Shown: in pieces, positions 26,944 through 36,341 of the stretch | Numbering within the stretch: position 1 is the first letter of the stretch | Layout: each line of letters starts with the position of its first letter | Made by a program: the position numbers and the translations under genes | Origin: Oscillospiraceae bacterium | GTDB taxonomy: Bacteria > Bacillota > Clostridia > Oscillospirales > Ruminococcaceae | DNA: 64,000 nucleotides | Reading direction: 5' to 3' | Assembly: GCA_009780025.1 (NCBI GenBank) | Contig: WRAV01000003.1 | Coordinates: 28,438 to 92,437, forward strand | The notes under the pieces: model-generated | What the model saw: the letters and a program-made list of their open reading frames with translations, nothing else | Databases searched by the model: none | What the model was told of the DNA's origin: nothing

Positions 26944-28848
26944 CAGCTCACTCCACTGCTCAAGGCAGTCGTCCAACTCCGTTCGCCTAACCTCAAGCAG
27001 CTCGCATTTCTCCTGCAAAAGCTGGTAGTCGGAGGCGAGCTCCGGGCTGGCTATTTCCTGCTCAAGCTGCGCTATTTCGGTCTCAAGCGCGCCGATTTTG
27101 CCCTCAAGTTCTGTGAGTATCCGCCGGTGGGTCGCCTGCTCGCTGCGCTGTTTTTTGCTGCGGTAATTACCGCCGGGCTCAGTTTTTTTATCCGGCCTTT
27201 TGTCCGGGGGTGGCGCATCCTGTGCCTCCGCCCGCTTCCGGGCGATGTACTGCTCATACCTGCCCGGGTAAACCTTTACGCCGTCTGGGTGCATCTCGAG
27301 AATCTTATCGGGGAACTTGTCGAGCAAGTAACGGTCGTGAGAGACCACTAGCAGAGTGCCGTCGTACTCGGTGAGCGCTTTGTCCACGGACTCCTTAGAG
27401 CCGAGATCAAGGTGGTTGGTGGGCTCGTCCAGCAGCAGCACATTGCCATGCGAGAGCATAAGCTTGGCGAACTTGAGCCGCGCACGCTCACCACCGCTCA
27501 GCGTGCAGACCAGCCCAAATGCGCTCTCGCCAGACAAGCCCACCCGCCCCAGAGCCGTGCGCACTGTGTGCTCGTACTCGCGGGGGTAGGCGTCCCAGAG
27601 CTCGTCGAGCGCGGTCTTGTGCTCTTCAAAGCCGTCTTCGCCTTGGTGGAAGTAGCAGAGATCGCAGCCCCGGCCCCATTTAATCTCGCCACCATGTGGT
27701 AGCTCTCCCATGAGCGCACGGAAAAACGAGGTCTTGCCCACGCCGTTCGCGCCAATCAACGCCAGTTTTTCGCCTCGTTTGACCTCAAGGTTGAGGCCGC
27801 TGATGAGCTGTTTTTCACCATCGCCCTCGCCAACCGACAAGCTCAAATTTTCAATCGTGAGCACATCATTGACAGGGTCCCGCGACTTCTGGAACCGGAT
27901 GACCGGTGGCTTTGGCGGTTTTTTCGGTTTCTCCAGATTTTCCTCCAGGCGCTCAAGGGCTTTCTGGCGAGACTTGGCGCGGTTTGTGGTCGAAGCGCGT
28001 ACAATATTGCGCGCCACAAAATCCTTCATCTCAGCAATCTCCCGTTGCCCGGCCTCGTACTGCTGCCGGAGAAAAGTCTCCCGCTCGTCCTTTTGCAGCA
28101 GATAAGCGCTGTAGTTGCCGCTGTAGGCCAGCAGTTCGCCTTGGTGAAGTTCCCATATTGTGGTGCAGAGCCGGTCAAGGAAGTACCGGTCGTGGGAGAC
28201 AATGAGCAGCGCGCCCTTGTAGCCCGCGAGGTAATCCTCCAGCCACAGCAGCGTCTTGAAGTCCAAGTGGTTGGTCGGCTCGTCCAGAATGAGCAAGTCC
28301 GGCGTTTGCAGGAGCAGCTTGCAGAGCGCGAGCCTTGTTCGCTCGCCGCCGCTGAGCACCTCGACAGAGGTATCGCCGGCTACCCCACCGAAGCCCATGC
28401 CGGTGAGCACTGTAGCGATTTTAACCTCCGTGTGGTAGCCTTCCCGCGTCTCGAAATCAACCTGCAGCTCGGCGTAGCGCTGCTGGGTCTCATCATAGTG
28501 AGGGTCGTCCGGCGGTGTTCCGGCGATCTCGGTTTCAAGCCGGCGCATCTCCCGCTCCATCTCATGCAGGTGCTCGAAGACACCGCGCATCTCCGAGATA
28601 ATCGAACCTTGCCCTGAGAGCCCGCTGTCCTGGCGCAGCACACCGATACTCTTGCTTTTGGCGATAGCCAGCACACCGTCATCATGTTCAAGGTCGCCGC
28701 AGATGATATTCAGCAGCGTGGTTTTGCCCGCCCCATTTGCGCCTACTAGACCAATGCGGCTGCTCCCGTGCACCCGCGCGGTCACGCCGTCCAGTATAAA
28801 AGTTTTGTCGTCAAAGCTAAATCTAATATTCTCAAGTGATGCAATCAT
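26935..28848 (-). CDS. ABC-F family ATP-binding protein
   Basis: MIASLENIRFSFDDKTFILDGVTARVHGSSRIGLVGANGAGKTTLLNIICGD...LSGGERTRLALCKLLLQTPDLLILDEPTNHLD...; two ABC domains, ABC-F linker. Confidence 0.93.
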   Translation of the reverse strand: MIASLENIRFSFDDKTFILDGVTARVHGSSRIGLVGANGAGKTTLLNIICGDLEHDDGVLAIAKSKSIGVLRQDSGLSGQGSIISEMRGVFEHLHEMEREMRRLETEIAGTPPDDPHYDETQQRYAELQVDFETREGYHTEVKIATVLTGMGFGGVAGDTSVEVLSGGERTRLALCKLLLQTPDLLILDEPTNHLDFKTLLWLEDYLAGYKGALLIVSHDRYFLDRLCTTIWELHQGELLAYSGNYSAYLLQKDERETFLRQQYEAGQREIAEMKDFVARNIVRASTTNRAKSRQKALERLEENLEKPKKPPKPPVIRFQKSRDPVNDVLTIENLSLSVGEGDGEKQLISGLNLEVKRGEKLALIGANGVGKTSFFRALMGELPHGGEIKWGRGCDLCYFHQGEDGFEEHKTALDELWDAYPREYEHTVRTALGRVGLSGESAFGLVCTLSGGERARLKFAKLMLSHGNVLLLDEPTNHLDLGSKESVDKALTEYDGTLLVVSHDRYLLDKFPDKILEMHPDGVKVYPGRYEQYIARKRAEAQDAPPPDKRPDKKTEPGGNYRSKKQRSEQATHRRILTELEGKIGALETEIAQLEQEIASPELASDYQLLQEKCELLEVRRTELDDCLEQWSELDA

Positions 28849-28952
28849 GCCTATATAATAAACGATATTGCGTGCATTTGCAACTTGTACGGGTATGTGG
28901 GCAGGGCAAACCTCTGAATGCGATGTTGCACAAAAATAACACTGATTGGTTG

Positions 28953-29026
28953 TAGGGGCGCGCATTGCGCGTCCGCGGTCTTACCAACGCATGTGGTTAA
29001 TCGCGGACGGCTAATGGCCGCCCCTA
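28953..29026. repeat. REPIN-like inverted pair of GTAGGGG repeats
   Basis: GTAGGGGCGCGCATTGCGCGTCCGCG ... CGCGGACGGCTAATGGCCGCCCCTAC. Confidence 0.8.
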
Positions 29027-29103
29027 CAAAACACATGCCCCAGTTTGCATTTTTATCCATATAGTGGTAAAGTAGGGTGTGGAAAAGCAAGGGGGCGACA
29101 ACT

Positions 29104-31146
29104 TTGGCCGGGCTGACACAAAAAAGTGTACAATACCTCAAGGGTGTGGGGGAGAAGCGTGCCGGCTTCTACCGCAAGTTGGGTGTCGAGACCACCCTCG
29201 ATTTGCTCTACCACTTCCCGCGGGGCTACATAGATTTGAGCGCGCCATACCGGGTAGGGGAGGCACCTGTTTTTGAGCCCTGCGCCGTGCGCGCGGTGCT
29301 GAATTACAAGTCGGGTGAGCAGCGTATTAGGGGTGGGTTGAGCATTTTTAGGCTGCTTGCCAGCGACCACACCGGTGAGCTTGAGCTGACTATATTTAAC
29401 GCAAAGTACACTGTCGAGCGGCTTGAGCTGGACACCGAATACATATTTTACGGCAAGCTGACCGGTAGCCTTTTGCGCCGGGAGATGAGCTCGCCGGACA
29501 TATACCCCGCCGTTACAAGCACGCGGATTCTTCCGGTTTACCCGCAGACAGCCGGGCTTTCCAGCCGGGCTATAGCGGCCAATGTCAGCCAGATGTCCCA
29601 GGATATAGCCGAGATTCCCGACGCGATACCGCCGGCAATGCGTGAGGAAGAAGACCTACCAGAACTTGCCGTCGCTCTGCGGGACATTCACTTTCCGCCC
29701 GACCAGGATAGCGCGAACGCTGCCCGACGGCGGTTTATCTTTGAAGAGCTGCTTACGCTCAGCTGCGCTCTGGAAACATCCCGCATGGCACACCGCAAAG
29801 CTAAGATCCAGCCGATGGAGCCGGTTGACTTTACCGCATTATTTTCCAGCTTACCTTTCTCGCCGACAGGGGCACAGCTCAGCTGCATTGCAACAGCCGG
29901 GGCCGACATGACCGGCGACGTCCCCATGAATCGAATTATCCAGGGGGACGTGGGCTCGGGCAAGACCCTGGTAGCGCTAGCCTGCGCTTATATGGCGGCA
30001 AAAAATTCCCGCCAGTCAACGGTGATGGTGCCCACCGCTATACTGGCCGAGCAGCACTACACGACCATGAGCAAGATGCTTGCACCCTTTGGTATGCGGG
30101 TCGAGCTGCTTACCGGTAGCGTCCAGGCCGCGCGGAGAAGAAAAATCCTCGCTGAGCTAAAAGCCGGAGAGATCGATCTCTTGGTTGGCACCCACGCCCT
30201 GCTCTCGGACGGGGTTGAGTTTGCTCGCCTTGGGCTGGTTGTCACCGACGAGCAGCACCGCTTTGGAGTGGCGCAGCGGGCTAAGCTATCACAGAAAAAC
30301 GAGAGCGCCCACCTGCTTGTCATGTCGGCCACGCCCATACCGCGCACACTCTCATTGATTATTTATGGCGACCTCTCCCTCTCTGTGCTGGACGAAAAGC
30401 CGCCTGGGAGACAACCAATTGAAACCCTGTTGATTGACGGAGGCAAGCGAGCCCGGGCTATGGGCTTTGTTCGCCAAAACCTGGACGAGGGCAGGCAAGC
30501 GTATATAGTTTGCCCCCTCATCGAGGCCGGGGAGCTTGCCGACAACCTGCGCCCTGCGACCGAGTACGCGGCGGATCTTAGCGACGGCGAGCTCAGGGGG
30601 TACCGGGTAGGCCTTCTGCATGGCAAGATGAAGGCAAAGGACAAAGAAGATACAATGCGCCGGTTTAAGGCGGGGGAAATTCAGGTGCTGGTGTCAACGA
30701 CTGTGGTGGAGGTTGGTGTGGATGTGCCAGGCGCAACTATAATCATGATCGAGAACGCCGAGCGTTTTGGGCTTAGCCAGCTGCACCAGCTACGTGGTCG
30801 CGTTGGGCGCGGCACAGACAAGAGCTGGTGTATTCTAGTGACCGACAGCAAAGACCCGGTTACCCTGCGCCGGTTGGAGGTGATGAAAGCAGAGTCGGAT
30901 GGCTTCAAAATTGCGGAAGAGGATTTGTCTATCCGCGGGCCGGGAGATTTTTTTGGACGCCGACAACACGGTCTGCCCACCCTAAAAGTAGCCGACCTGG
31001 CCGACGATATTTCCATTATGCAGAGAGCCCAAGCCCAGGCAAAAGCCTTGTTGACCCGGGATTTTGCCCTTGCATTACCGGAGCACCAAGCGCTGGCCGA
31101 ACGGGTGGGTAACCTGCTCCACTCGGTGGGCGAACGGCCAAATTAG
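29104..31146 (+). CDS. recG: ATP-dependent DNA helicase RecG
   Basis: LAGLTQKSVQYLKGVGEKRAGFYRKLGVETTLDLLYHFPRGYID...RIIQGDVGSGKTLVALACAYMA...DEQHRFGVAQR...QLRGRVGRG. Confidence 0.95.
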   Translation: MAGLTQKSVQYLKGVGEKRAGFYRKLGVETTLDLLYHFPRGYIDLSAPYRVGEAPVFEPCAVRAVLNYKSGEQRIRGGLSIFRLLASDHTGELELTIFNAKYTVERLELDTEYIFYGKLTGSLLRREMSSPDIYPAVTSTRILPVYPQTAGLSSRAIAANVSQMSQDIAEIPDAIPPAMREEEDLPELAVALRDIHFPPDQDSANAARRRFIFEELLTLSCALETSRMAHRKAKIQPMEPVDFTALFSSLPFSPTGAQLSCIATAGADMTGDVPMNRIIQGDVGSGKTLVALACAYMAAKNSRQSTVMVPTAILAEQHYTTMSKMLAPFGMRVELLTGSVQAARRRKILAELKAGEIDLLVGTHALLSDGVEFARLGLVVTDEQHRFGVAQRAKLSQKNESAHLLVMSATPIPRTLSLIIYGDLSLSVLDEKPPGRQPIETLLIDGGKRARAMGFVRQNLDEGRQAYIVCPLIEAGELADNLRPATEYAADLSDGELRGYRVGLLHGKMKAKDKEDTMRRFKAGEIQVLVSTTVVEVGVDVPGATIIMIENAERFGLSQLHQLRGRVGRGTDKSWCILVTDSKDPVTLRRLEVMKAESDGFKIAEEDLSIRGPGDFFGRRQHGLPTLKVADLADDISIMQRAQAQAKALLTRDFALALPEHQALAERVGNLLHSVGERPN

Positions 31147-31207
31147 GTAAAACCGCAAACTGTGCTTGACATGGTCGCTTATTGTTGATATAATTACCAA
31201 TGCAAAC

Positions 31208-31294
31208 GCGGCTGTGGTGGAATCGGCAGACACGCTAGCTTGAGGGGCTAGTGGGAGCAATCTCGTGCAAGTTCAAGTCTTGTCAGCCGCACCA
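31208..31294 (+). tRNA. tRNA-Leu (anticodon GAG)
   Basis: GCGGCTGTGGTGGAATCGGCAGACACGCTAGCTTGAGGGGCTAG...GTTCAAGTCTTGTCAGCCGCACCA; class II variable arm, encoded CCA. Confidence 0.95.
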
Positions 31295-31302
31295 AATCAT
31301 TT

Positions 31303-31351
31303 AAATCCGAACTATTCGCCGATCTTGAAAATCGGCGAATAGTTCGGATTT
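31303..31351 (+). terminator. tRNA terminator, perfect 21-bp stem
   Basis: AAATCCGAACTATTCGCCGAT-CTTGAAA-ATCGGCGAATAGTTCGGATTT then ATCTTTT. Confidence 0.9.
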
Positions 31352-31394
31352 ATCTTTTATCCAGTTAATTATATGCCCCACACTCATCATACAT

Positions 31395-31428
31395 CAAGTC
31401 GCCCTGCTCACATGAGCAGGGCGACTTG
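31395..31428. repeat. Perfect 16-bp inverted repeat with 2-nt spacer
   Basis: CAAGTCGCCCTGCTCA-CA-TGAGCAGGGCGACTTG followed by AATTTTCT. Confidence 0.9.
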
Positions 31429-31467
31429 AATTTTCTGACGCACATCTCCACCGAAGCATAAAAATTT

Positions 31468-31527
31468 TTTACCTAAACTTTACACGCACCTGTATTTGAT
31501 TTTTACCTTCACCAGTTATGATTTACC
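31468..31527 (+). promoter_or_regulatory. Candidate PHO box-like direct repeats upstream of pstS
   Basis: TTTACC (31468), TTTACA (31479, 11 bp later), TTTACC (31502), TTTACC (31522). Confidence 0.4.
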
Positions 31528-31554
31528 TGTAACACAAAACTTGGAGGAAAAATC

Positions 31555-32493
31555 ATGAATAAACTTTTGGCATTAGTAGTAATCGTAACGCTTGTACTTG
31601 CAGCACTTGTCGGATGCGCCCAAGGTGGCCAGGCCTCTCAAGACAACCCAACCACGCAAGGGACAGAGAGCCCGCAGTCTGTTGTGGACCAAGACGCTTC
31701 AAACTTTAACACCAACAGAGAGATCACGGTTATATCCCGTGAAAGTGGCTCGGGCACCAGAGGTGCGTTCATTGAGCTGACTGGCGTCGAAGTTCGGGGC
31801 GAGGACGGTACCGTAACTGATATGACAAGCCTGGAAGCCACCATCGGCAACGGCACCAACGCGATCATGACCAACGTCTCGAGTGACGTCTATGCAATCG
31901 GATACATATCCACCGGTTCTGTTAACGATACGATAAGGCCCCTCAGTGTTGACGGTGTAGCTCCTACTGCAGAGAATATTCTGGCCGGAAGCTATGTAAT
32001 CGCCCGCCCTTTTATCATTGTCACCGCTGAAGATATTGACCCGCTGACGAGAGAATTTATCGACTTTATTATGTCTGAGCTGGGACAGGAAATAGTCGCA
32101 GAACGCTACATCCCCGCTGTACTTAATGCTCCCGCTTTCCAGAGCGCTGGCCACAGCGGCACTATCGTAATCGGCGGTTCCACTTCGGTAGCTCCTGTCA
32201 TGGAGCGTTTGAGCGAAGGCTACCGCGCCCTCAATCCCAATGCTAATATTGAAGTTCACGTCAGCGGTTCGGGCGCAGGCATTACTGGTACCATTGACGG
32301 GCTTCTTGACATAGGCATGTCCAGCCGTGAAATTAGAGATTCCGAAATGGAGCAGCTTGGACAACAAATTACTATCTGCATGGACGGAATCGCGGTAATC
32401 GTAAATAACAATAATCCAATCACCGATATAACAAGCGAGCAGGTTCGTCAAGTTTTTACCGGGGAACTTAGCAGATGGGCTGATATTCAGTAA
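31555..32493 (+). CDS. pstS: Phosphate ABC transporter substrate-binding protein, circularly permuted domain order
   Basis: Lipoprotein signal ...LAALVGCAQG; SRESGSGTRGAF...AIGYISTGS...YIPA precedes GTIVIGGSTSVAPVMERL...MDGIAVIVNNNNPITDITSEQVRQVFTGELSRWADIQ*. Confidence 0.92.
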   Translation: MNKLLALVVIVTLVLAALVGCAQGGQASQDNPTTQGTESPQSVVDQDASNFNTNREITVISRESGSGTRGAFIELTGVEVRGEDGTVTDMTSLEATIGNGTNAIMTNVSSDVYAIGYISTGSVNDTIRPLSVDGVAPTAENILAGSYVIARPFIIVTAEDIDPLTREFIDFIMSELGQEIVAERYIPAVLNAPAFQSAGHSGTIVIGGSTSVAPVMERLSEGYRALNPNANIEVHVSGSGAGITGTIDGLLDIGMSSREIRDSEMEQLGQQITICMDGIAVIVNNNNPITDITSEQVRQVFTGELSRWADIQ

Positions 32494-32510
32494 ACAAAAG
32501 GATAATACAT

Positions 32511-33383
32511 ATGAGTAAGCATGCAAGGGAAACGATTATGAAATACGTATTTATGCTGGCAGCAACCGCCTCTATTATGGCGGTGCTGCTAATATGCGTA
32601 TTTTTGTTTTGGAACGGCATACCGGCAATGGCCGAGATTGGCCCGTTCAACTTTCTACTTGGGCGCGTGTGGGCACCCGCCGATACCCCACAACTTTTCG
32701 GGATACTGCCCATGGTACTCGGCAGCATCTACGTTACGGCAGGTGCTATCATTGTAGGTGTACCAATTGGCATACTCACCGCGATATTTATGGCAAAATT
32801 TTGTTCGCCGACTTTGTATAAGATACTGAAGCCTGCGACCCAGTTGCTTGCAGGAATACCGTCGATTGTCTACGGATTCTTTGGGCTGGTTGTGATTGTA
32901 CCTTTTGTGCGTGAGGTTTTCGGAGAGCATTTTGGCGGCAGCGGGCAGAGCATCTTCACAGCATCTATTCTGCTTGGCATTATGATTTTACCTACCATTA
33001 TCGGTGTGAGCGAGGCGGCTATCCGCGCTGTTCCCGATAGCTATTACGAAGCTTCGGTGGCAATGGGGGCCAGCCATGAGCGCAGCGTGTTTTGGGCTGT
33101 TGTACCCGCCGCCAGCTCAGGGATTATGACCAGCGTAATTCTCGGTATCGGGCGGGCGATAGGTGAAACAATGGCCGTTATTTTGGTCGCGGGCAATCAA
33201 GCGCGAATGCCGACCGGCCTATTCAGAGGTGCACGTACATTAACGGCTAACATCGTCATGGAAATGGGATACGCCGCCGAGCTGCACCGCGAAGCGCTGA
33301 TTGCGACAGGCGTTGTACTGTTTGTTTTTATCCTGATTATAAACCTACTGTTTAACCTGTTGAGAGGGAGGAAGAAATACTGA
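32511..33383 (+). CDS. pstC: Phosphate ABC transporter permease PstC
   Basis: MTSVILGIGRAIGETMAVILVAGN; position between pstS and pstA. Confidence 0.95.
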   Translation: MSKHARETIMKYVFMLAATASIMAVLLICVFLFWNGIPAMAEIGPFNFLLGRVWAPADTPQLFGILPMVLGSIYVTAGAIIVGVPIGILTAIFMAKFCSPTLYKILKPATQLLAGIPSIVYGFFGLVVIVPFVREVFGEHFGGSGQSIFTASILLGIMILPTIIGVSEAAIRAVPDSYYEASVAMGASHERSVFWAVVPAASSGIMTSVILGIGRAIGETMAVILVAGNQARMPTGLFRGARTLTANIVMEMGYAAELHREALIATGVVLFVFILIINLLFNLLRGRKKY

Positions 33384-34249
33384 TGAACGCAATTAACACG
33401 CTTACATGGAAAGACAGGCTGCATGGGTACAAAAAGAACCCTGCTTCGGCAGTCTTATTCCTTCTTGTCGCGCTTGCGGCGCTTCTCACTTTCGCTGTTC
33501 TATTATTTCTCATCAGCTATATACTTGCCCGCGGCCTGCCTCACTTGACACCTAGCCTGTTTGAATGGGAACATAACACCACCAATGTTTCGATGATGCC
33601 GGCGATTATCAACACAATCATCATGGTGATTCTCGGGCTGATCTTGGCTGGGCCGCTGGGAATATTCAGTGCCATCTTTCTTGTGGAGTACGCGGGTACC
33701 GGCAGCAAGCTAATCAAGGTTGTGCGCATTACCACTGAGACGCTCTCGGGTATACCGTCCATCGTTTTCGGGCTTTTTGGTATGTTGTTCTTTGTCATGG
33801 CGCTGGGCTGGGGATTCTCTATGCTGGCAGGCGCGTTTACGCTGTCTATTATGATATTGCCGCTAATCATGCGTACAACCGAGGAAGCGCTGCTCTCGGT
33901 ACCGGTTTCTTACCGGGAGGGCAGTTACGCTCTTGGGGCAGGCAAGCTGCGCACCATATTCCGCATAGTGTTGCCCAGTGCTATGCCGGGTGTCTTAGCG
34001 GGCGTCATACTTGGTATGGGTAGGGTTGTGGGCGAGACCGCGGCGCTCATGTTTACAGCCGGTACAATAGCCCAGATAACGCCCAATGTTATGGACTCCG
34101 GCAGGACGCTCGCGGTACATATGTATGTTCTGGCCAGCGAGGGTTTCCATGTCAACCAAGCTTCAGCTACCGGCGTGGTGCTTTTGGTTATGGTTATAAT
34201 CATAAACTGGCTAAGCGGATTTGTCGCAAAGAAATTTACCAAATCGTAA
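33383..34249 (+). CDS. pstA: Phosphate ABC transporter permease PstA
   Basis: AMPGVLAGVILGMGRVVGETAALMFTAGT. Confidence 0.95.
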   Translation: MNAINTLTWKDRLHGYKKNPASAVLFLLVALAALLTFAVLLFLISYILARGLPHLTPSLFEWEHNTTNVSMMPAIINTIIMVILGLILAGPLGIFSAIFLVEYAGTGSKLIKVVRITTETLSGIPSIVFGLFGMLFFVMALGWGFSMLAGAFTLSIMILPLIMRTTEEALLSVPVSYREGSYALGAGKLRTIFRIVLPSAMPGVLAGVILGMGRVVGETAALMFTAGTIAQITPNVMDSGRTLAVHMYVLASEGFHVNQASATGVVLLVMVIIINWLSGFVAKKFTKS

Positions 34250-34261
34250 AGAGGTATCGAA

Positions 34262-35011
34262 ATGGATAAAATTATGCTTCGCAATGTAGAGTTGTGGTAT
34301 AATGACTTCAAGGCGCTCAAAAATGTCTCAATGAATATACAGGCAGGGGCCATCACGGCTTTTATCGGACCCTCCGGCTGCGGCAAATCTACACTGCTCA
34401 AGAGCTTGAACCGTATGAACGACCTTGTGGAAGGCTGCAAGATTATCGGAGAATTTCTGCTGGACGGTGAGAATATTTACGGTGAGATTGACATCAATTT
34501 GCTCCGCAAACGAGTGGGTATGGTGTTCCAAAAGCCTAACCCGTTCCCCATGAGCATCTACGATAATATCGCTTACGGCCCGAGGACACACGGCATAAAG
34601 TCAAAATATAAGCTGGACGAAATTGTTGAGAAGGCTCTGCAAGATGCAGTGATTTGGGATGAAGTTAAGGACAGGCTGAAAAAGAGTGCTCTTTCACTTT
34701 CCGGCGGGCAGCAGCAGCGACTGTGCATTGCGCGGGCACTGTCAGTTGCTCCCGAGGTATTGCTTATGGATGAACCGACATCAGCGCTTGACCCGATTTC
34801 CACGTCAAAGATAGAAGATTTGGTCACTGAATTAAAAAAGCAGTATACAGTCGTGATCGTAACCCACAACATGCAGCAGGCCACGAGAATCTCTGATAAG
34901 ACTGCGTTTTTCCTGCTTGGCGAAATGGTCGAGTACGGCGAAAGTGACCGGATTTTCTCTATGCCTAAAGACAAACGCACCGAGGACTACATCACGGGGA
35001 GGTTTGGTTAA
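34262..35011 (+). CDS. pstB: Phosphate ABC transporter ATP-binding protein PstB
   Basis: [43 protein letters not shown]...[15 protein letters not shown]. Confidence 0.97.
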   Translation: MDKIMLRNVELWYNDFKALKNVSMNIQAGAITAFIGPSGCGKSTLLKSLNRMNDLVEGCKIIGEFLLDGENIYGEIDINLLRKRVGMVFQKPNPFPMSIYDNIAYGPRTHGIKSKYKLDEIVEKALQDAVIWDEVKDRLKKSALSLSGGQQQRLCIARALSVAPEVLLMDEPTSALDPISTSKIEDLVTELKKQYTVVIVTHNMQQATRISDKTAFFLLGEMVEYGESDRIFSMPKDKRTEDYITGRFG

Positions 35012-35658
35012 TGCGCAGCAAATTTGAAGAGCAGCTCGCAGAACTTAACGACATGCTTGTTGAGATGGGCACGCTGATTGAAACCGCTATCGCGCTGGCA
35101 ACACAGGCGCTTAGAGAGCAAGATATAGAGCTTGCGAAAAAGGCCATTGCATATGAGCAGGAAGTTGACCAAAAAGAAAAGGACATAGAGGCGCTCTGCT
35201 TGAAATTGCTCCTGCGTCAGCAGCCGGTAGCACGGGATTTGCGCCTGATCTCTGCGGCAATGAAAATGATTACAGACATGGAGCGCATTGGCGATCAAGC
35301 TGCCGATATCGCCGAAATTACAATCATGCTTGCCGGAACACCATATATCAAAAAACTGGAACATATCCCGCTAATGGCGCAGGCCACGGTGAAAATGGTA
35401 ACAGACAGTATCGACGCTTTCGTGAAAAACGATTTAGAGCTTGCCCATGCGGTAATAAAATCTGATGATGTGGTTGACGATTTGTTCGGCAAGGTTAGAT
35501 CTGAATTGATAGCGCTTATCCACGCCGACATCACAAACGGTGAGCAGGCGCTGGATTTTTTGATGATTGCCAAATACTTTGAACGTATCGGTGACCATGC
35601 GGTGAACATCGCCGAGTGGGTTGTGTTTTCCATCACGGGCAGGAATGCAAAGGGGTAA
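35011..35658 (+). CDS. phoU: Phosphate signalling protein PhoU
   Basis: [34 protein letters not shown]...DLRLISAAMKMITDMERIGDQAADIAEI. Confidence 0.95.
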   Translation: MRSKFEEQLAELNDMLVEMGTLIETAIALATQALREQDIELAKKAIAYEQEVDQKEKDIEALCLKLLLRQQPVARDLRLISAAMKMITDMERIGDQAADIAEITIMLAGTPYIKKLEHIPLMAQATVKMVTDSIDAFVKNDLELAHAVIKSDDVVDDLFGKVRSELIALIHADITNGEQALDFLMIAKYFERIGDHAVNIAEWVVFSITGRNAKG

Positions 35659-35663
35659 CGACC

Positions 35664-36341
35664 ATGCGGAAAATCTATATTGTTGAGGATGACGAAGACA
35701 TCCGCGAGATTGTGATGTACGCACTCCGCTCTGCCGGATTTGAGGCAGCGGATTTTGAACGTGGCGAAGATTTTTTTGCAGCGCTGGACACCGGCCTGCC
35801 CGCTCTCGTTTTGCTCGATATTATGCTGCCGGGCGATGATGGGTTGTCTATACTCAAAAAGCTGCGAAATGCCTCGCAGACCAAGACACTGCCCATTATC
35901 ATGCTCACAGCAAAAGGCAGTGAGCTCGACAAAGTAAAAGGGTTGGATTTGGGCGCGGATGACTACATATCCAAGCCTTTTGGCGTCATGGAGCTAATTT
36001 CTCGTGTTAATGCTATGTTGCGAAGAAGCGGGACAACCTCCCGATCTAACGATCAAATAGAATACGGCGGCATCCTGCTCGACAATACCCGCCGCGCTGT
36101 AAGCATAAACGATGAAGGGGTAACGCTGACTTATAAAGAGTATGAGCTGCTCCATTATCTTATCCTCAACAGAGGGATGGCACTGGATAGGGAGAAAATC
36201 ATGGAAACGATTTGGGGATATGATTTTGTGGGAGAAAGCCGCACACTTGATATGCATATCCGATCGCTGCGACAAAAGCTGGGCCCGGCGGGTGGGCATA
36301 TCAAAACAATTCGCAACGTCGGTTATAAACTGGGAGAGTGA
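35664..36341 (+). CDS. phoB: PhoB-like OmpR-family response regulator
   Basis: MRKIYIVEDDEDIREIVMYALRSAGFEA...LDIMLPGDDGLSIL...; C-terminal winged helix. Confidence 0.9.
   Translation: MRKIYIVEDDEDIREIVMYALRSAGFEAADFERGEDFFAALDTGLPALVLLDIMLPGDDGLSILKKLRNASQTKTLPIIMLTAKGSELDKVKGLDLGADDYISKPFGVMELISRVNAMLRRSGTTSRSNDQIEYGGILLDNTRRAVSINDEGVTLTYKEYELLHYLILNRGMALDREKIMETIWGYDFVGESRTLDMHIRSLRQKLGPAGGHIKTIRNVGYKLGE

Noticed and set aside
31208-31440. tRNA-Leu as genomic-island integration site
   Set aside because: No integrase, no repeated tRNA 3' end (attachment direct repeat) and flanks are housekeeping genes.
32450-32493. PstS truncated by frameshift after FTGELSRWADIQ
   Set aside because: The 'missing' half is present at the N-terminus of the same ORF, so circular permutation explains the early stop better than truncation.
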